Below, one piece after another: positions 34,626 to 41,233 of a stretch of DNA of 41,233 nt. The position numbers and the translations under genes were made by a program. The notes under the pieces are model-generated. The model made no database searches, had not been told where the DNA came from, and saw only the letters and a program-made list of their open reading frames with translations. How positions within the stretch are numbered: position 1 is the first letter of the stretch; the number at the start of each line of letters is the position of its first letter. The stretch covers positions 1 through 41,233 of the forward strand of contig DCGY01000031.1 in the NCBI GenBank assembly GCA_002314715.1. Direction: 5' to 3'. This stretch comes from Lachnospiraceae bacterium UBA1766 (GTDB lineage: Bacteria > Bacillota > Clostridia > Lachnospirales > Lachnospiraceae).

Positions 34626-34646
34626 TGTTACGTTTGGGGGAAAACA

Positions 34647-35354
34647 ATGGATATACTATATGTAGTAATGCCGGCCTACAATGAGGAGGCAAATATGGAA
34701 AATACTGTTCGCGCTTGGTATCCGATTTTAGAGGGTAAGAATCCGAAATCCAAATTGGTCATAGCGGACAGTGGAAGTACAGATCGGACACATGAGGTAT
34801 TATTAGGCCTTCAAAAAGAGTATCCGCAATTGGAAATATTGGATAATACATTAAAGCAGCACGGCCCCAAGCTAATTGCCTTGTATAAGCATTCTATCGA
34901 ACAGAGAGCAGATTTTATCTTTCAAACTGATTCCGATGGGCAGACCAATTCGGCTGAGTTTCAGGCCTTTTGGGATGTGCGAGAGAAAAAGGATGTGATA
35001 TTAGGATATCGTACGGTACGGGGAGATGGCAGGGATCGCGCTTTTGTGGAGAAGGTGGTATGCTTGCTGTTACGTTTCTTCTTTGGAGTGAAGGTACCGG
35101 ATGCCAATGCACCTTTTCGCCTGATGAAGGCTTCTGTAGTAGAGAAATATATAAATCGTTTTGAAGAAGACTATAACCTACCGAATATTATGTTGACTGC
35201 CTTCTTTGCTTATTATGAAGAAAAACTGGAATTTCGTGAGATTAGCTTCAAACCCCGTCAGGGTGGCAAGAATTCCATCAACATTCCTAAGATTGTAAAG
35301 ATCGGTTGGAAAGCATTAGGAGACTTTGCTCGGTTCAAAAAAGGAATGAAATAA
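34647..35354 (+). CDS. Glycosyltransferase family 2
   Basis: A 235-residue GT-A enzyme similar in size to DPM1/dolichol-phosphate mannosyltransferase-like GT2 proteins without a membrane tail. It opens with YVVMPAYNEEANMENTV and continues ADSGSTDRTHEVL, FIFQTDSDGQTN (the TDSDG is the DxD metal site) and LGYRTVRGDGRDRAFVEK, where the RxxRxxxR-like pattern is typical of the DPM1 branch. Such enzymes often charge polyprenyl phosphate with a sugar, and the GT-C enzyme at 37956 would be a natural user of that donor. Base composition is back to that of the left flank, so it lies outside the cassette. GGGGG precedes the ATG. Confidence 0.88.
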   Translation: MDILYVVMPAYNEEANMENTVRAWYPILEGKNPKSKLVIADSGSTDRTHEVLLGLQKEYPQLEILDNTLKQHGPKLIALYKHSIEQRADFIFQTDSDGQTNSAEFQAFWDVREKKDVILGYRTVRGDGRDRAFVEKVVCLLLRFFFGVKVPDANAPFRLMKASVVEKYINRFEEDYNLPNIMLTAFFAYYEEKLEFREISFKPRQGGKNSINIPKIVKIGWKALGDFARFKKGMK

Positions 35355-35420
35355 AGTATTTCTATTTTGACGAATTCGTGTTAAAATATTACGGAATATT
35401 GTTTGATAGGAGATTTCTAT

Positions 35421-36839
35421 ATGAATTATCAAGAAGAAAAGGAAATTGATCTAGTACGGATGCTTTTGAAGGCCTGCCTCGGGTGGAGAACTATTGCGGT
35501 TGTTGCAATTATCGTAGCTTTTGTAGTAGGTGGTATAAAGATGGCGACAAATATAGCCCACGTGTTGGATCCAGAGGTTCAGGAAAAAGCACAACAGGAA
35601 TACGACGCTAAAGTTACGGCATACGAGGCGGAAGGCCGTCAATTAGAATTGGCTATTGAGGAGACAGAACGCCAGATTCGTGTCCAGGAGGATTATTTGG
35701 ACCAGTCTATATTAATGCAGTTAGATCCAAATCAAGAGTGGAATGGTAGTATGACGTTATATGTTGGTACGGATTATCAGATTATGCCCGGTAGTACCTA
35801 TCAGAATGAGAACCAAGCTTCCAAAATAGTAGCAGCTTATGGGGATTATGTCGATAGTGGTGATTTCTATACTGCGGTAATGGACAAATTAAGCTTCCAG
35901 GTGAAGGATGTACGATACTTAAACGAAATGCTAGGAGTATCCGTAGATACCGGGCGTTATGTTATCAGCATTTCGGCTTTGGCGGATACCAGAGAGAAGT
36001 GTGAGGAACTGATTAATACAGCCAAGACGTTATTATTGGCGGCGCAAAGTCAGATTACTACCCAGATTGACAAGCATACCATTCAGACTACAGAGGTACG
36101 CATTCTGAGTAAGGAGAATCCGGACAGAGAAGCCTTCCAAACCAATCAGAAGAATGCAGTACAGGATATGGAGGCTACTATTGCCAATTATCGTACCGAT
36201 TATATCGAATGGGAAGCGAAAGAAGCAGAATTGAAACTTCCCATTGTCACTATGAAGAAGGCCATTACCAATGGTATTAAGTTCTTTTTGATTGCCGGTT
36301 TAGTCATGGGATTCGTTATGGGAGGTATTTACTGCGTGGGATATATCTTCTCCGGTAGGGTCCAGGGTTCTGAAAGTCTTCCCTTCGGTTTACATCTCAT
36401 CGGTGAGATCCCGGTAGGTACCGAGAAGAAGTTAAACGGTATTGATAAATGGTTCCTTGGAATATTTGGTGTTGTAGCCAAGCGCGAGGAAAAGGATGCT
36501 CGTCTTGGTGCAGCAGCTAGACATTTAAGTCAGTTGGTTGAGACCAAGGTGGAAGGACAGAAGTCCGTAGCTCTCATCAGTGATATGGAGAAAGAGGAGT
36601 TGGACAAGCTGGTTACATCCCTTGGAAAGTCTGTTGCAAGTGGTGTGGAATTGGTTTCCGCCGGTAATATTTTAGTATCTCCCGAAGGATCAAAACTGGC
36701 AGAAGACCAGAGTGCAGTAGTCCTGGTAGCCAAGCAGGGCGTCAGCGTTCAGAAGACCTTAAACGCTATGGTAGACCAGTTAAAGTCTTATGACAAGATT
36801 ATCCTGGGTGCCATCGTCACCGAAGTAGAGGCAAAATAA
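35421..36839 (+). CDS. Wzz-like polysaccharide copolymerase with degenerate BY-kinase-like C-terminus
   Basis: A 472-residue chain-length or copolymerase protein. It has a short cytoplasmic start, TM1 about 22-42, an extracytoplasmic region of about 245 residues with coiled-coil-forming stretches (EVQEKAQQEYDAKVTAYEAE), and TM2 about 287-310, as in PCP/Wzz proteins. The cytoplasmic tail (about 310-472) resembles the CpsD/BY-kinase fold in strand order (SVALISDMEKEELDKLVTSL, then SAVVLVAKQGVSVQKTLNAM and YDKIILGAIV) but has no Walker A lysine motif and no tyrosine-rich tail, so it is probably a non-catalytic partner. The start at 35421 is preferred: AGGAG is 8 bases upstream, while the TTG at 35403 would put the site inside the gene. 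Confidence 0.82.
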   Translation: MNYQEEKEIDLVRMLLKACLGWRTIAVVAIIVAFVVGGIKMATNIAHVLDPEVQEKAQQEYDAKVTAYEAEGRQLELAIEETERQIRVQEDYLDQSILMQLDPNQEWNGSMTLYVGTDYQIMPGSTYQNENQASKIVAAYGDYVDSGDFYTAVMDKLSFQVKDVRYLNEMLGVSVDTGRYVISISALADTREKCEELINTAKTLLLAAQSQITTQIDKHTIQTTEVRILSKENPDREAFQTNQKNAVQDMEATIANYRTDYIEWEAKEAELKLPIVTMKKAITNGIKFFLIAGLVMGFVMGGIYCVGYIFSGRVQGSESLPFGLHLIGEIPVGTEKKLNGIDKWFLGIFGVVAKREEKDARLGAAARHLSQLVETKVEGQKSVALISDMEKEELDKLVTSLGKSVASGVELVSAGNILVSPEGSKLAEDQSAVVLVAKQGVSVQKTLNAMVDQLKSYDKIILGAIVTEVEAK

Positions 36840-36883
36840 AATTTTTCAGTATAGTTCGTGAGAAACCGGAGGTTTTGAACAAT

Positions 36884-37879
36884 ATGTTAAACGGCAAGTC
36901 CATTTTGATTACCGGAGGTACCGGTAGTTTCGGAAAAGCATTTACCAAATATGTCTTGGATCATTATGAGCCCAAGAAGATTATTATCTATTCCCGTGAT
37001 GAGTTTAAGCAGTTCATCATGCAGCAGGAGTTTGCTCCTTATTTAGACAAGCTTCGCTTCTTTATCGGGGATGTACGGGACAAGGAGCGTCTCTGCAGAG
37101 CTTTTGAAAATGTGGATTATGTAGTCCATGCGGCAGCTCTCAAGCAGGTGCCTGCTTGTGAGTACAATCCTTCCGAAGCCATCAAAACTAATATCAATGG
37201 TGCTCAGAATATTATCGATGCAGCCCTGGATCAGGGGGTCAAGAAGGTAGTCGCTTTATCCACTGACAAGGCGGTAAACCCGGTAAATCTGTATGGTGCG
37301 ACGAAGTTGGTTTCCGATAAGCTGTTTATCGCAGCCAATGCTTATGCAGGTAGCAAGGATGTATGTTTCTCCATCGTGCGATATGGCAATGTAGCCGGTA
37401 GCCGTGGATCCATCATCCCCAAATTTGCAGATATTATCAAGAAGGGTGGCACCGAGCTCCCCATTACCGATATGCGTATGACCCGTTTCTGGATTAGTCT
37501 CCAGGAAGGTGTAGAGCTGGTAATTAAGGCCTTGGAAGAGGCCAGAGGTGGTGAAACCTTCATCAGCAAGATTCCTTCCTTTCGGATTCCGGACCTGGCA
37601 GAGGCCATGCTTCCCGGATGCAAGCTCAAGGAGATTGGTATCTATCCCGGTGAAAAGCTTCACGAGATTATGGTTACCGTAGAGGATTCTCAGAATACCT
37701 ATGAGTATGACAAGCACTTCATCATCTACCCTCAGATCGTGTGGGACAGCCATAAGCGCGTAACCCCTACCGGCAAGAAGGTACCGGAAGGTTTCGCATA
37801 CTCCAGCGGAGACAACACCGAGTGGTTATCCGTAGAGGAGATTCGCGAGAGATTAAAAGAGTTGGATTTAGAGCATTAA
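36884..37879 (+). CDS. pseB: UDP-N-acetylglucosamine 4,6-dehydratase (inverting), PseB-like
   Basis: Converts UDP-GlcNAc to UDP-2-acetamido-2,6-dideoxy-beta-L-arabino-hexos-4-ulose, the first step toward pseudaminic acid or related L-sugars. Motifs are GGTGSFGKAF, IYSRDEFKQ, HAAALKQVPACEYNP, STDKAVNPVNLYGATK, VRYGNVAGSRGSIIPKF and IYPGEKLHEIMVTVED, all of which match PseB more closely than CapE-type dehydratases. The 331 residues from ATG 36884 are standard; the TTG at 36875 lies only 2 bases from the GGAGG site and is unlikely. No pseC, pseH or pseI is in the window, so the product's fate is unclear: it may be a 6-deoxy-hexosamine for the polymer. A terminator follows. Confidence 0.88.
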   Translation: MLNGKSILITGGTGSFGKAFTKYVLDHYEPKKIIIYSRDEFKQFIMQQEFAPYLDKLRFFIGDVRDKERLCRAFENVDYVVHAAALKQVPACEYNPSEAIKTNINGAQNIIDAALDQGVKKVVALSTDKAVNPVNLYGATKLVSDKLFIAANAYAGSKDVCFSIVRYGNVAGSRGSIIPKFADIIKKGGTELPITDMRMTRFWISLQEGVELVIKALEEARGGETFISKIPSFRIPDLAEAMLPGCKLKEIGIYPGEKLHEIMVTVEDSQNTYEYDKHFIIYPQIVWDSHKRVTPTGKKVPEGFAYSSGDNTEWLSVEEIRERLKELDLEH

Positions 37880-37885
37880 TCAGAG

Positions 37886-37926
37886 CTGCTAACAAGTTCA
37901 AGCCATTGAGTTTGTTAGCAGTTTTT
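37886..37926 (+). terminator. Rho-independent terminator after the PseB-like gene
   Basis: CTGCTAACAA (37886-37895) and TTGTTAGCAG (37912-37921) pair perfectly, followed by TTTTT. It lies 6 bases after the stop codon. No good promoter was found in the 29 bases before the next ATG, so the downstream genes may depend on read-through. Confidence 0.88.
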
Positions 37927-37955
37927 CATATACAAAATGTGTAAAAGGGAAATGA

Positions 37956-39392
37956 ATGGAAGAAAATCGTTTTTTAAAATTTGTGGGTAAGTATAAAATA
38001 TATTTGCTGCTGATTCTGTATGCGATGATTCATATATTGCTGATTCAATATCATGAGAATTGGCGTGATGAGGGCCAGGCATGGATGATTGCGGGACTGC
38101 CGGGTATCAAGGATATCCTGGATGCCTTACCGGGAGAGGGACATGTAGCGCTGTGGTTCTTGCTGTTGAGACCCTTTCGGTTGCTGGGTTATCCTTATGG
38201 GTATGCAGGATTCCTGTCACTGGGGATTATGCTTTTCGCCGGATTGGTCCTGATTCGTTTGGAGCTGCCGGTATTTTGGAAGTGTGTGCTTTTGTTATCG
38301 CCGGTGTTTTTTTATTTTAATGCAGTGCTTTGCAGACCTTATAGCGTTATCGTACTGGAATTGGTTTTGTTATGTTATCTCTATCCCAAGCGATCACAGC
38401 ATAAGCTTTGGTATTGCCTATTGGTGATCTCCATGGCCCAGACTCATTCCTACTTGTTTGGATTGGTGTTGGCTTTGATCATCGTTGAGGTTGTGGATTG
38501 CCTTGTGTCCGAGAAGAAAAGTGTGGTTGCATTTGGTTGTGTGCTGGCAGAGTGTGGGTCCTTCGTCTTGGCCTTATACGAGGTATTTCGAAAGACTTCC
38601 CATATGGGGGAGGCACAGGATCACTGGCTGCAGGATGTATTGGCCAAGCCTATTTGGGAGATTGTTAAGCAGTTTTTTGAGCAGCTGCATATGTTGGGTT
38701 ATAAGTCTTTTTGGATGAATAACCAAAGGTCGATTTATGCGAATGTGTTGGGATACTTACTGATTGCGGTTATGGTTGGAATCGTGATTTATGGTTTGTG
38801 CTGTATTCGTACCAAGTGGAGAGAACTTCTGCTGTTTCTGGGCGGAATGGGAGCTATCGCTGTTATCCAGTTTCGCTATGCGGCGCAGCATTGGCAGCAC
38901 GGTCTGGTGGCTGTGGAGATTTGTCTGGCAGGCTTCTATTTGCTTCGAAAGGGACCCAAGGAGAAGCCGGCTTGGCTTCAAAAGGCACTGGGGATTGGAG
39001 TAGCGGTGCTATGTATTGGCTCCATACCGACTTCTATGTGTACGGCTATATATGATGTACAAGATTCTTTCTCCAATGCCAAGGCGATGGCTGCGTATAT
39101 CCAATCTGAGATACCGGAGGGAAGTCGTATCCTGGTTTGTCAGGATTCGGATTATATGCCGGGATTACAGGCGTACCTGGGGGAGGCGGCTCAGCTGGTA
39201 CGAGCTGCGGACGGAACAGAGTACGTATATTATGATCGGGTGACAGACTATAGTGTGCCGCTTCTGGTGGAGCATTTGGGAATGGGAGAATATTTGATTT
39301 TGAACGGACCGTTAGATGGGTTGGAATTGGTGCACAAGGAAGATGGACCTTCGTTTTGGGGAGAAAATTATTACTTGTATCGGTTGCGATAA
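37956..39392 (+). CDS. GT-C fold membrane glycosyltransferase (ArnT/PMT-like)
   Basis: A 478-residue integral membrane protein with about 10-11 hydrophobic segments up to residue 360. The first extracytoplasmic loop has NWRDEGQAWMIA (residues 35-46), whose Asp-Glu pair is the expected catalytic site of GT-C enzymes using polyprenyl-phosphate sugars, followed by GEGHVALWFLLLRPF. Residues about 375-478 are a soluble domain (SNAKAMAAYIQSEIPEGSRI, VCQDSDYMPGLQAYL) similar to the periplasmic domain of this superfamily. A likely donor would be the polyprenyl-P-sugar made by the GT2 at 34647. The acceptor is unknown. It follows a terminator and lies 12 bases before the RgpF-like gene. Confidence 0.78.
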   Translation: MEENRFLKFVGKYKIYLLLILYAMIHILLIQYHENWRDEGQAWMIAGLPGIKDILDALPGEGHVALWFLLLRPFRLLGYPYGYAGFLSLGIMLFAGLVLIRLELPVFWKCVLLLSPVFFYFNAVLCRPYSVIVLELVLLCYLYPKRSQHKLWYCLLVISMAQTHSYLFGLVLALIIVEVVDCLVSEKKSVVAFGCVLAECGSFVLALYEVFRKTSHMGEAQDHWLQDVLAKPIWEIVKQFFEQLHMLGYKSFWMNNQRSIYANVLGYLLIAVMVGIVIYGLCCIRTKWRELLLFLGGMGAIAVIQFRYAAQHWQHGLVAVEICLAGFYLLRKGPKEKPAWLQKALGIGVAVLCIGSIPTSMCTAIYDVQDSFSNAKAMAAYIQSEIPEGSRILVCQDSDYMPGLQAYLGEAAQLVRAADGTEYVYYDRVTDYSVPLLVEHLGMGEYLILNGPLDGLELVHKEDGPSFWGENYYLYRLR

Positions 39393-39404
39393 AGAGGGGA
39401 TCGT

Positions 39405-41063
39405 ATGAAAAGAATAGCAATATACGCATTTTATGATGCGCAACAGAGGGTGGATCGATATGTACCCTATCTGCTGCAGGATCTAAAGGAAAACGTAGAG
39501 AAAATCATAGTAGTCGTAAATGGAACGATAGAGCCGGAAGAAAAAAAGAAATTCTTTCCAATGGCAGACCAGGTGATGGAAAGAGAGAACAGTGGGCTGG
39601 ATATCTGGGGATATCGAGAGGGACTGCTATCAATCGGTTGGGATGCGTTATCGGAATATGATGAGGTTGTGCTATTAAATAATACGGTTTATGGACCGGT
39701 ATATCCTTTTTCGGAGATGTTTTCGGACATGGAGACAAAAGAGTTGGATTTCTGGGGAATCACCCGTCACAGTCGGCTGGTTGAAAAGACGAAGGATGGG
39801 GAGGAGTCAGTAGTTCCGGAACATATCCAGTCCTATTTTATGGTGTTTCGCAAGAGGTTGATGGAAAACTTGGAGGTTCAACAGTATTGGGAGAATCTTC
39901 CGCTTTTTCAGAATTATGAAGAGGCAGTCTATTTGCATGAAATTCCGTTTACGGAGCGAATGGTGAAGTTGGGATTCCGATGGGATGTTTATATGCGTGT
40001 TCCGGATTTGGAAGAAAAGAATGCGTATCCGCTGTTATTTTATCCCAAAGATTTGGTGGAACGTGGGTGCCCAATTATCAAACGACGTATTTTTTTCCAT
40101 GACTATGACTATATAAGGCAAAAGGGCGGAGGCCAGGCGAAAGAACTGTGGGAATATCTGGAGAAAGAAAAGAGTTGCCTGATGGATTTGATTTGGGAGA
40201 ATCTGTTAGGTACCTGCAACCGGGATGCGTTGGCGCGTCATCTGCAATGGAACAAAATTATAACGAAAAAAAGTAGCGACGGGGATTGTAAGCTGAAGTG
40301 GACAACGATTTCTCTTCAGGATTCGACAGAGGAGATTTGGGAGGCAATTCAGGCGTATGATGTTATTTGTATTACGTCCCGGTCGAAAGAGGATGAAGCT
40401 TCCGGAGTATATGCAAAGCGGCATATTTGCGAAGATCAGGAGTATATGAACGCGTGCGTAACGACCTTTGAGAAGGATGTCCGATTAGGATTATTGACGG
40501 CGTCGGTTCCTTGCTTTGGAGACGCATATGAGGAACTGGCTAAGATGCAAGGAAATGACCGGGATGCTGTCTGCAATGATGCGGCATTTTGGGTGAGAAC
40601 AGAGGCGATTCGGGGAAAACTTCAAAAGAGTGATTTGGACCGGGCACGCAGCCAGGGTGGTATCGTTAATTTGTGTATGGATTACGCGTTTCAAAATCAG
40701 TATTATACCGCAATGGCATATAATGAGCTCTTTTTGGACGAGGAACTGATGGATCGGGTTGAACTGCAAAATCAGGCGTACAGACAGAGTTGCGAGAGAG
40801 AGGCTGTTTCGGCCGAGTGGCAAAAACTTGCGGTTGAAAATGAAAAGTTAAACCAACGTTATCTGGAACAATTGAATGCAAATAAGCAGATGTTAGAGGA
40901 ATGGAACAAGTCAGTGACGGAGAATACGGAGCTGAACAAGCGATTTGTTGATTTATTGCAGACACACGAACAAGTATGTGCTGAGTGGAAAAAGGTTGCG
41001 GACGAATTGGAAAGGTATCGTGAAAGAGAGAAAAAGAAGAGGTTTTTTAGAAGAAATTCGTAA
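39405..41063 (+). CDS. RgpF-like glycosyltransferase with C-terminal repeat coiled coil
   Basis: A 552-residue relative of the RgpF-like protein at 3152. The N-terminal half keeps the family pattern: YAFYDAQQRVDRYV, MERENSGLDIWGYREG, NNTVYGPVYPFSEMF, LDFWGITRH and PEHIQSYF. The second half (about 300-455) is shorter and lacks the NRGRD and HDKK motifs, although NDAAFWVRTEAIR recalls the end of the RgpF domain. Residues 459-552 are a highly charged coiled coil with a 28-residue repeat beginning AEWQKLAVENEKLNQR, and a basic tail KKKRFFRRNS. The coil probably drives oligomerisation or tethers the enzyme to the membrane or a partner. No membrane segment is seen. The start is supported by AGAGGGG upstream. 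Confidence 0.8.
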   Translation: MKRIAIYAFYDAQQRVDRYVPYLLQDLKENVEKIIVVVNGTIEPEEKKKFFPMADQVMERENSGLDIWGYREGLLSIGWDALSEYDEVVLLNNTVYGPVYPFSEMFSDMETKELDFWGITRHSRLVEKTKDGEESVVPEHIQSYFMVFRKRLMENLEVQQYWENLPLFQNYEEAVYLHEIPFTERMVKLGFRWDVYMRVPDLEEKNAYPLLFYPKDLVERGCPIIKRRIFFHDYDYIRQKGGGQAKELWEYLEKEKSCLMDLIWENLLGTCNRDALARHLQWNKIITKKSSDGDCKLKWTTISLQDSTEEIWEAIQAYDVICITSRSKEDEASGVYAKRHICEDQEYMNACVTTFEKDVRLGLLTASVPCFGDAYEELAKMQGNDRDAVCNDAAFWVRTEAIRGKLQKSDLDRARSQGGIVNLCMDYAFQNQYYTAMAYNELFLDEELMDRVELQNQAYRQSCEREAVSAEWQKLAVENEKLNQRYLEQLNANKQMLEEWNKSVTENTELNKRFVDLLQTHEQVCAEWKKVADELERYREREKKKRFFRRNS

Positions 41064-41072
41064 AGGAAAAGT

Positions 41073-41233
41073 ATGAAACGAAGAATCGGACTCATTTTAG
41101 TTTTTATTATATTTCTCTTTTTGGTGTCATGCGACAAGAAGGAATCGCCGGAATATCCTGATTTGTTTGGAGAAATAGAACACACACAACTTCAATCGGG
41201 CGGTTACCAGGCCATCTATCTCACCATGGACCT
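41073..41233 (+). CDS. Lipoprotein, N-terminal fragment
   Basis: The gene runs past the window end; 53 codons are visible. It begins MKRRIGLILVFIIFLFLVSC, a lipoprotein signal peptide whose lipobox LVSC ends at Cys20, followed by a charged DKKESPEYPDLFGEIEH segment. AAAGGAAAA lies about 4 bases before the ATG. It is 9 bases after the RgpF-like gene and probably co-transcribed with it. The mature domain is not identifiable from the few residues available. Confidence 0.8.
   Translation, partial: MKRRIGLILVFIIFLFLVSCDKKESPEYPDLFGEIEHTQLQSGGYQAIYLTMD

Noticed and set aside
35370..35379. Palindrome ACGAATTCGT before the Wzz-like gene, with TTGACG overlapping it, as a promoter/operator
   Set aside because: No acceptable -10 lies at 16-18 bases from TTGACG, and a single 10-base palindrome is weak evidence.
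1..41233. tRNA, rRNA, riboswitch or transposase genes
   Set aside because: None recognised on either strand by eye; an automated scan (tRNAscan-SE, Infernal) would settle it.

Overview
This window is almost entirely a cell-surface polysaccharide biosynthesis locus, with every confident gene on the + strand. The organism looks like a Gram-positive-type Clostridia, most likely Lachnospiraceae. This rests on AGGAGG-type ribosome binding sites, Rpn-family and coiled-coil accessory proteins of a kind I associate with that group, and a rhamnan/teichoic-style gene set without LPS core genes. The family-level assignment is inference; no rRNA or other phylogenetic marker is present.

Layout. (1) 1-8983: tail of a GT4 glycosyltransferase, an ABC polysaccharide exporter (wzm-wzt with a carbohydrate-binding C-terminus), an NAD-dependent sugar epimerase, an RgpF-type rhamnan synthesis protein, a Wzy-like membrane protein with a large C-terminal domain, and a secreted protein of unknown function. 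(2) 8983-14925: a block interrupted by related REP-like repeats. It holds a coiled-coil repeat protein, manC-gmd-fcl (GDP-mannose to GDP-L-fucose), an Rpn-type nuclease gene bracketed by inverted repeat copies, and a small membrane protein. (3) 15065-16492: the polyprenyl-phosphate sugar transferase that starts repeat-unit assembly, with its own consensus-like promoter and a terminator behind it. (4) 16813-34486: an AT-rich cassette holding a second Wzy-like/C-terminal-domain protein, a second mannose-1-P guanylyltransferase, GT-B and GT-A glycosyltransferases, Wzy, Wzx, two PLP aminotransferase-like proteins, two ATP-grasp proteins (one fused to a HAD domain) and an O-acyltransferase. (5) 34647-41233: return to the more GC-rich composition, with a GT2, a Wzz-like copolymerase with a degenerate kinase-like domain, a PseB-type dehydratase, a GT-C glycosyltransferase, a second RgpF-like protein ending in a repeat coiled coil, and the start of a lipoprotein.

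How it fits together. GDP-mannose and GDP-fucose are made by the manC/gmd/fcl block. The initiating transferase loads the first sugar on undecaprenyl phosphate, cassette glycosyltransferases extend it, Wzx flips it, a Wzy polymerises it and the Wzz-like protein probably sets chain length. The Wzm/Wzt plus RgpF genes imply a second, ABC-exported rhamnan-like polymer. The AT-rich cassette is probably the strain-specific (serotype-like) part, exchanged between conserved flanks.

The most unusual points are the paired Wzy-like proteins sharing an unrecognised C-terminal domain, one of them lacking about 100 internal residues; the aminotransferase/ATP-grasp/aminotransferase/ATP-grasp-HAD run; and the REP-like repeats around the GDP-fucose genes and the Rpn gene. 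All functional calls come from reading motifs; no database search was run.
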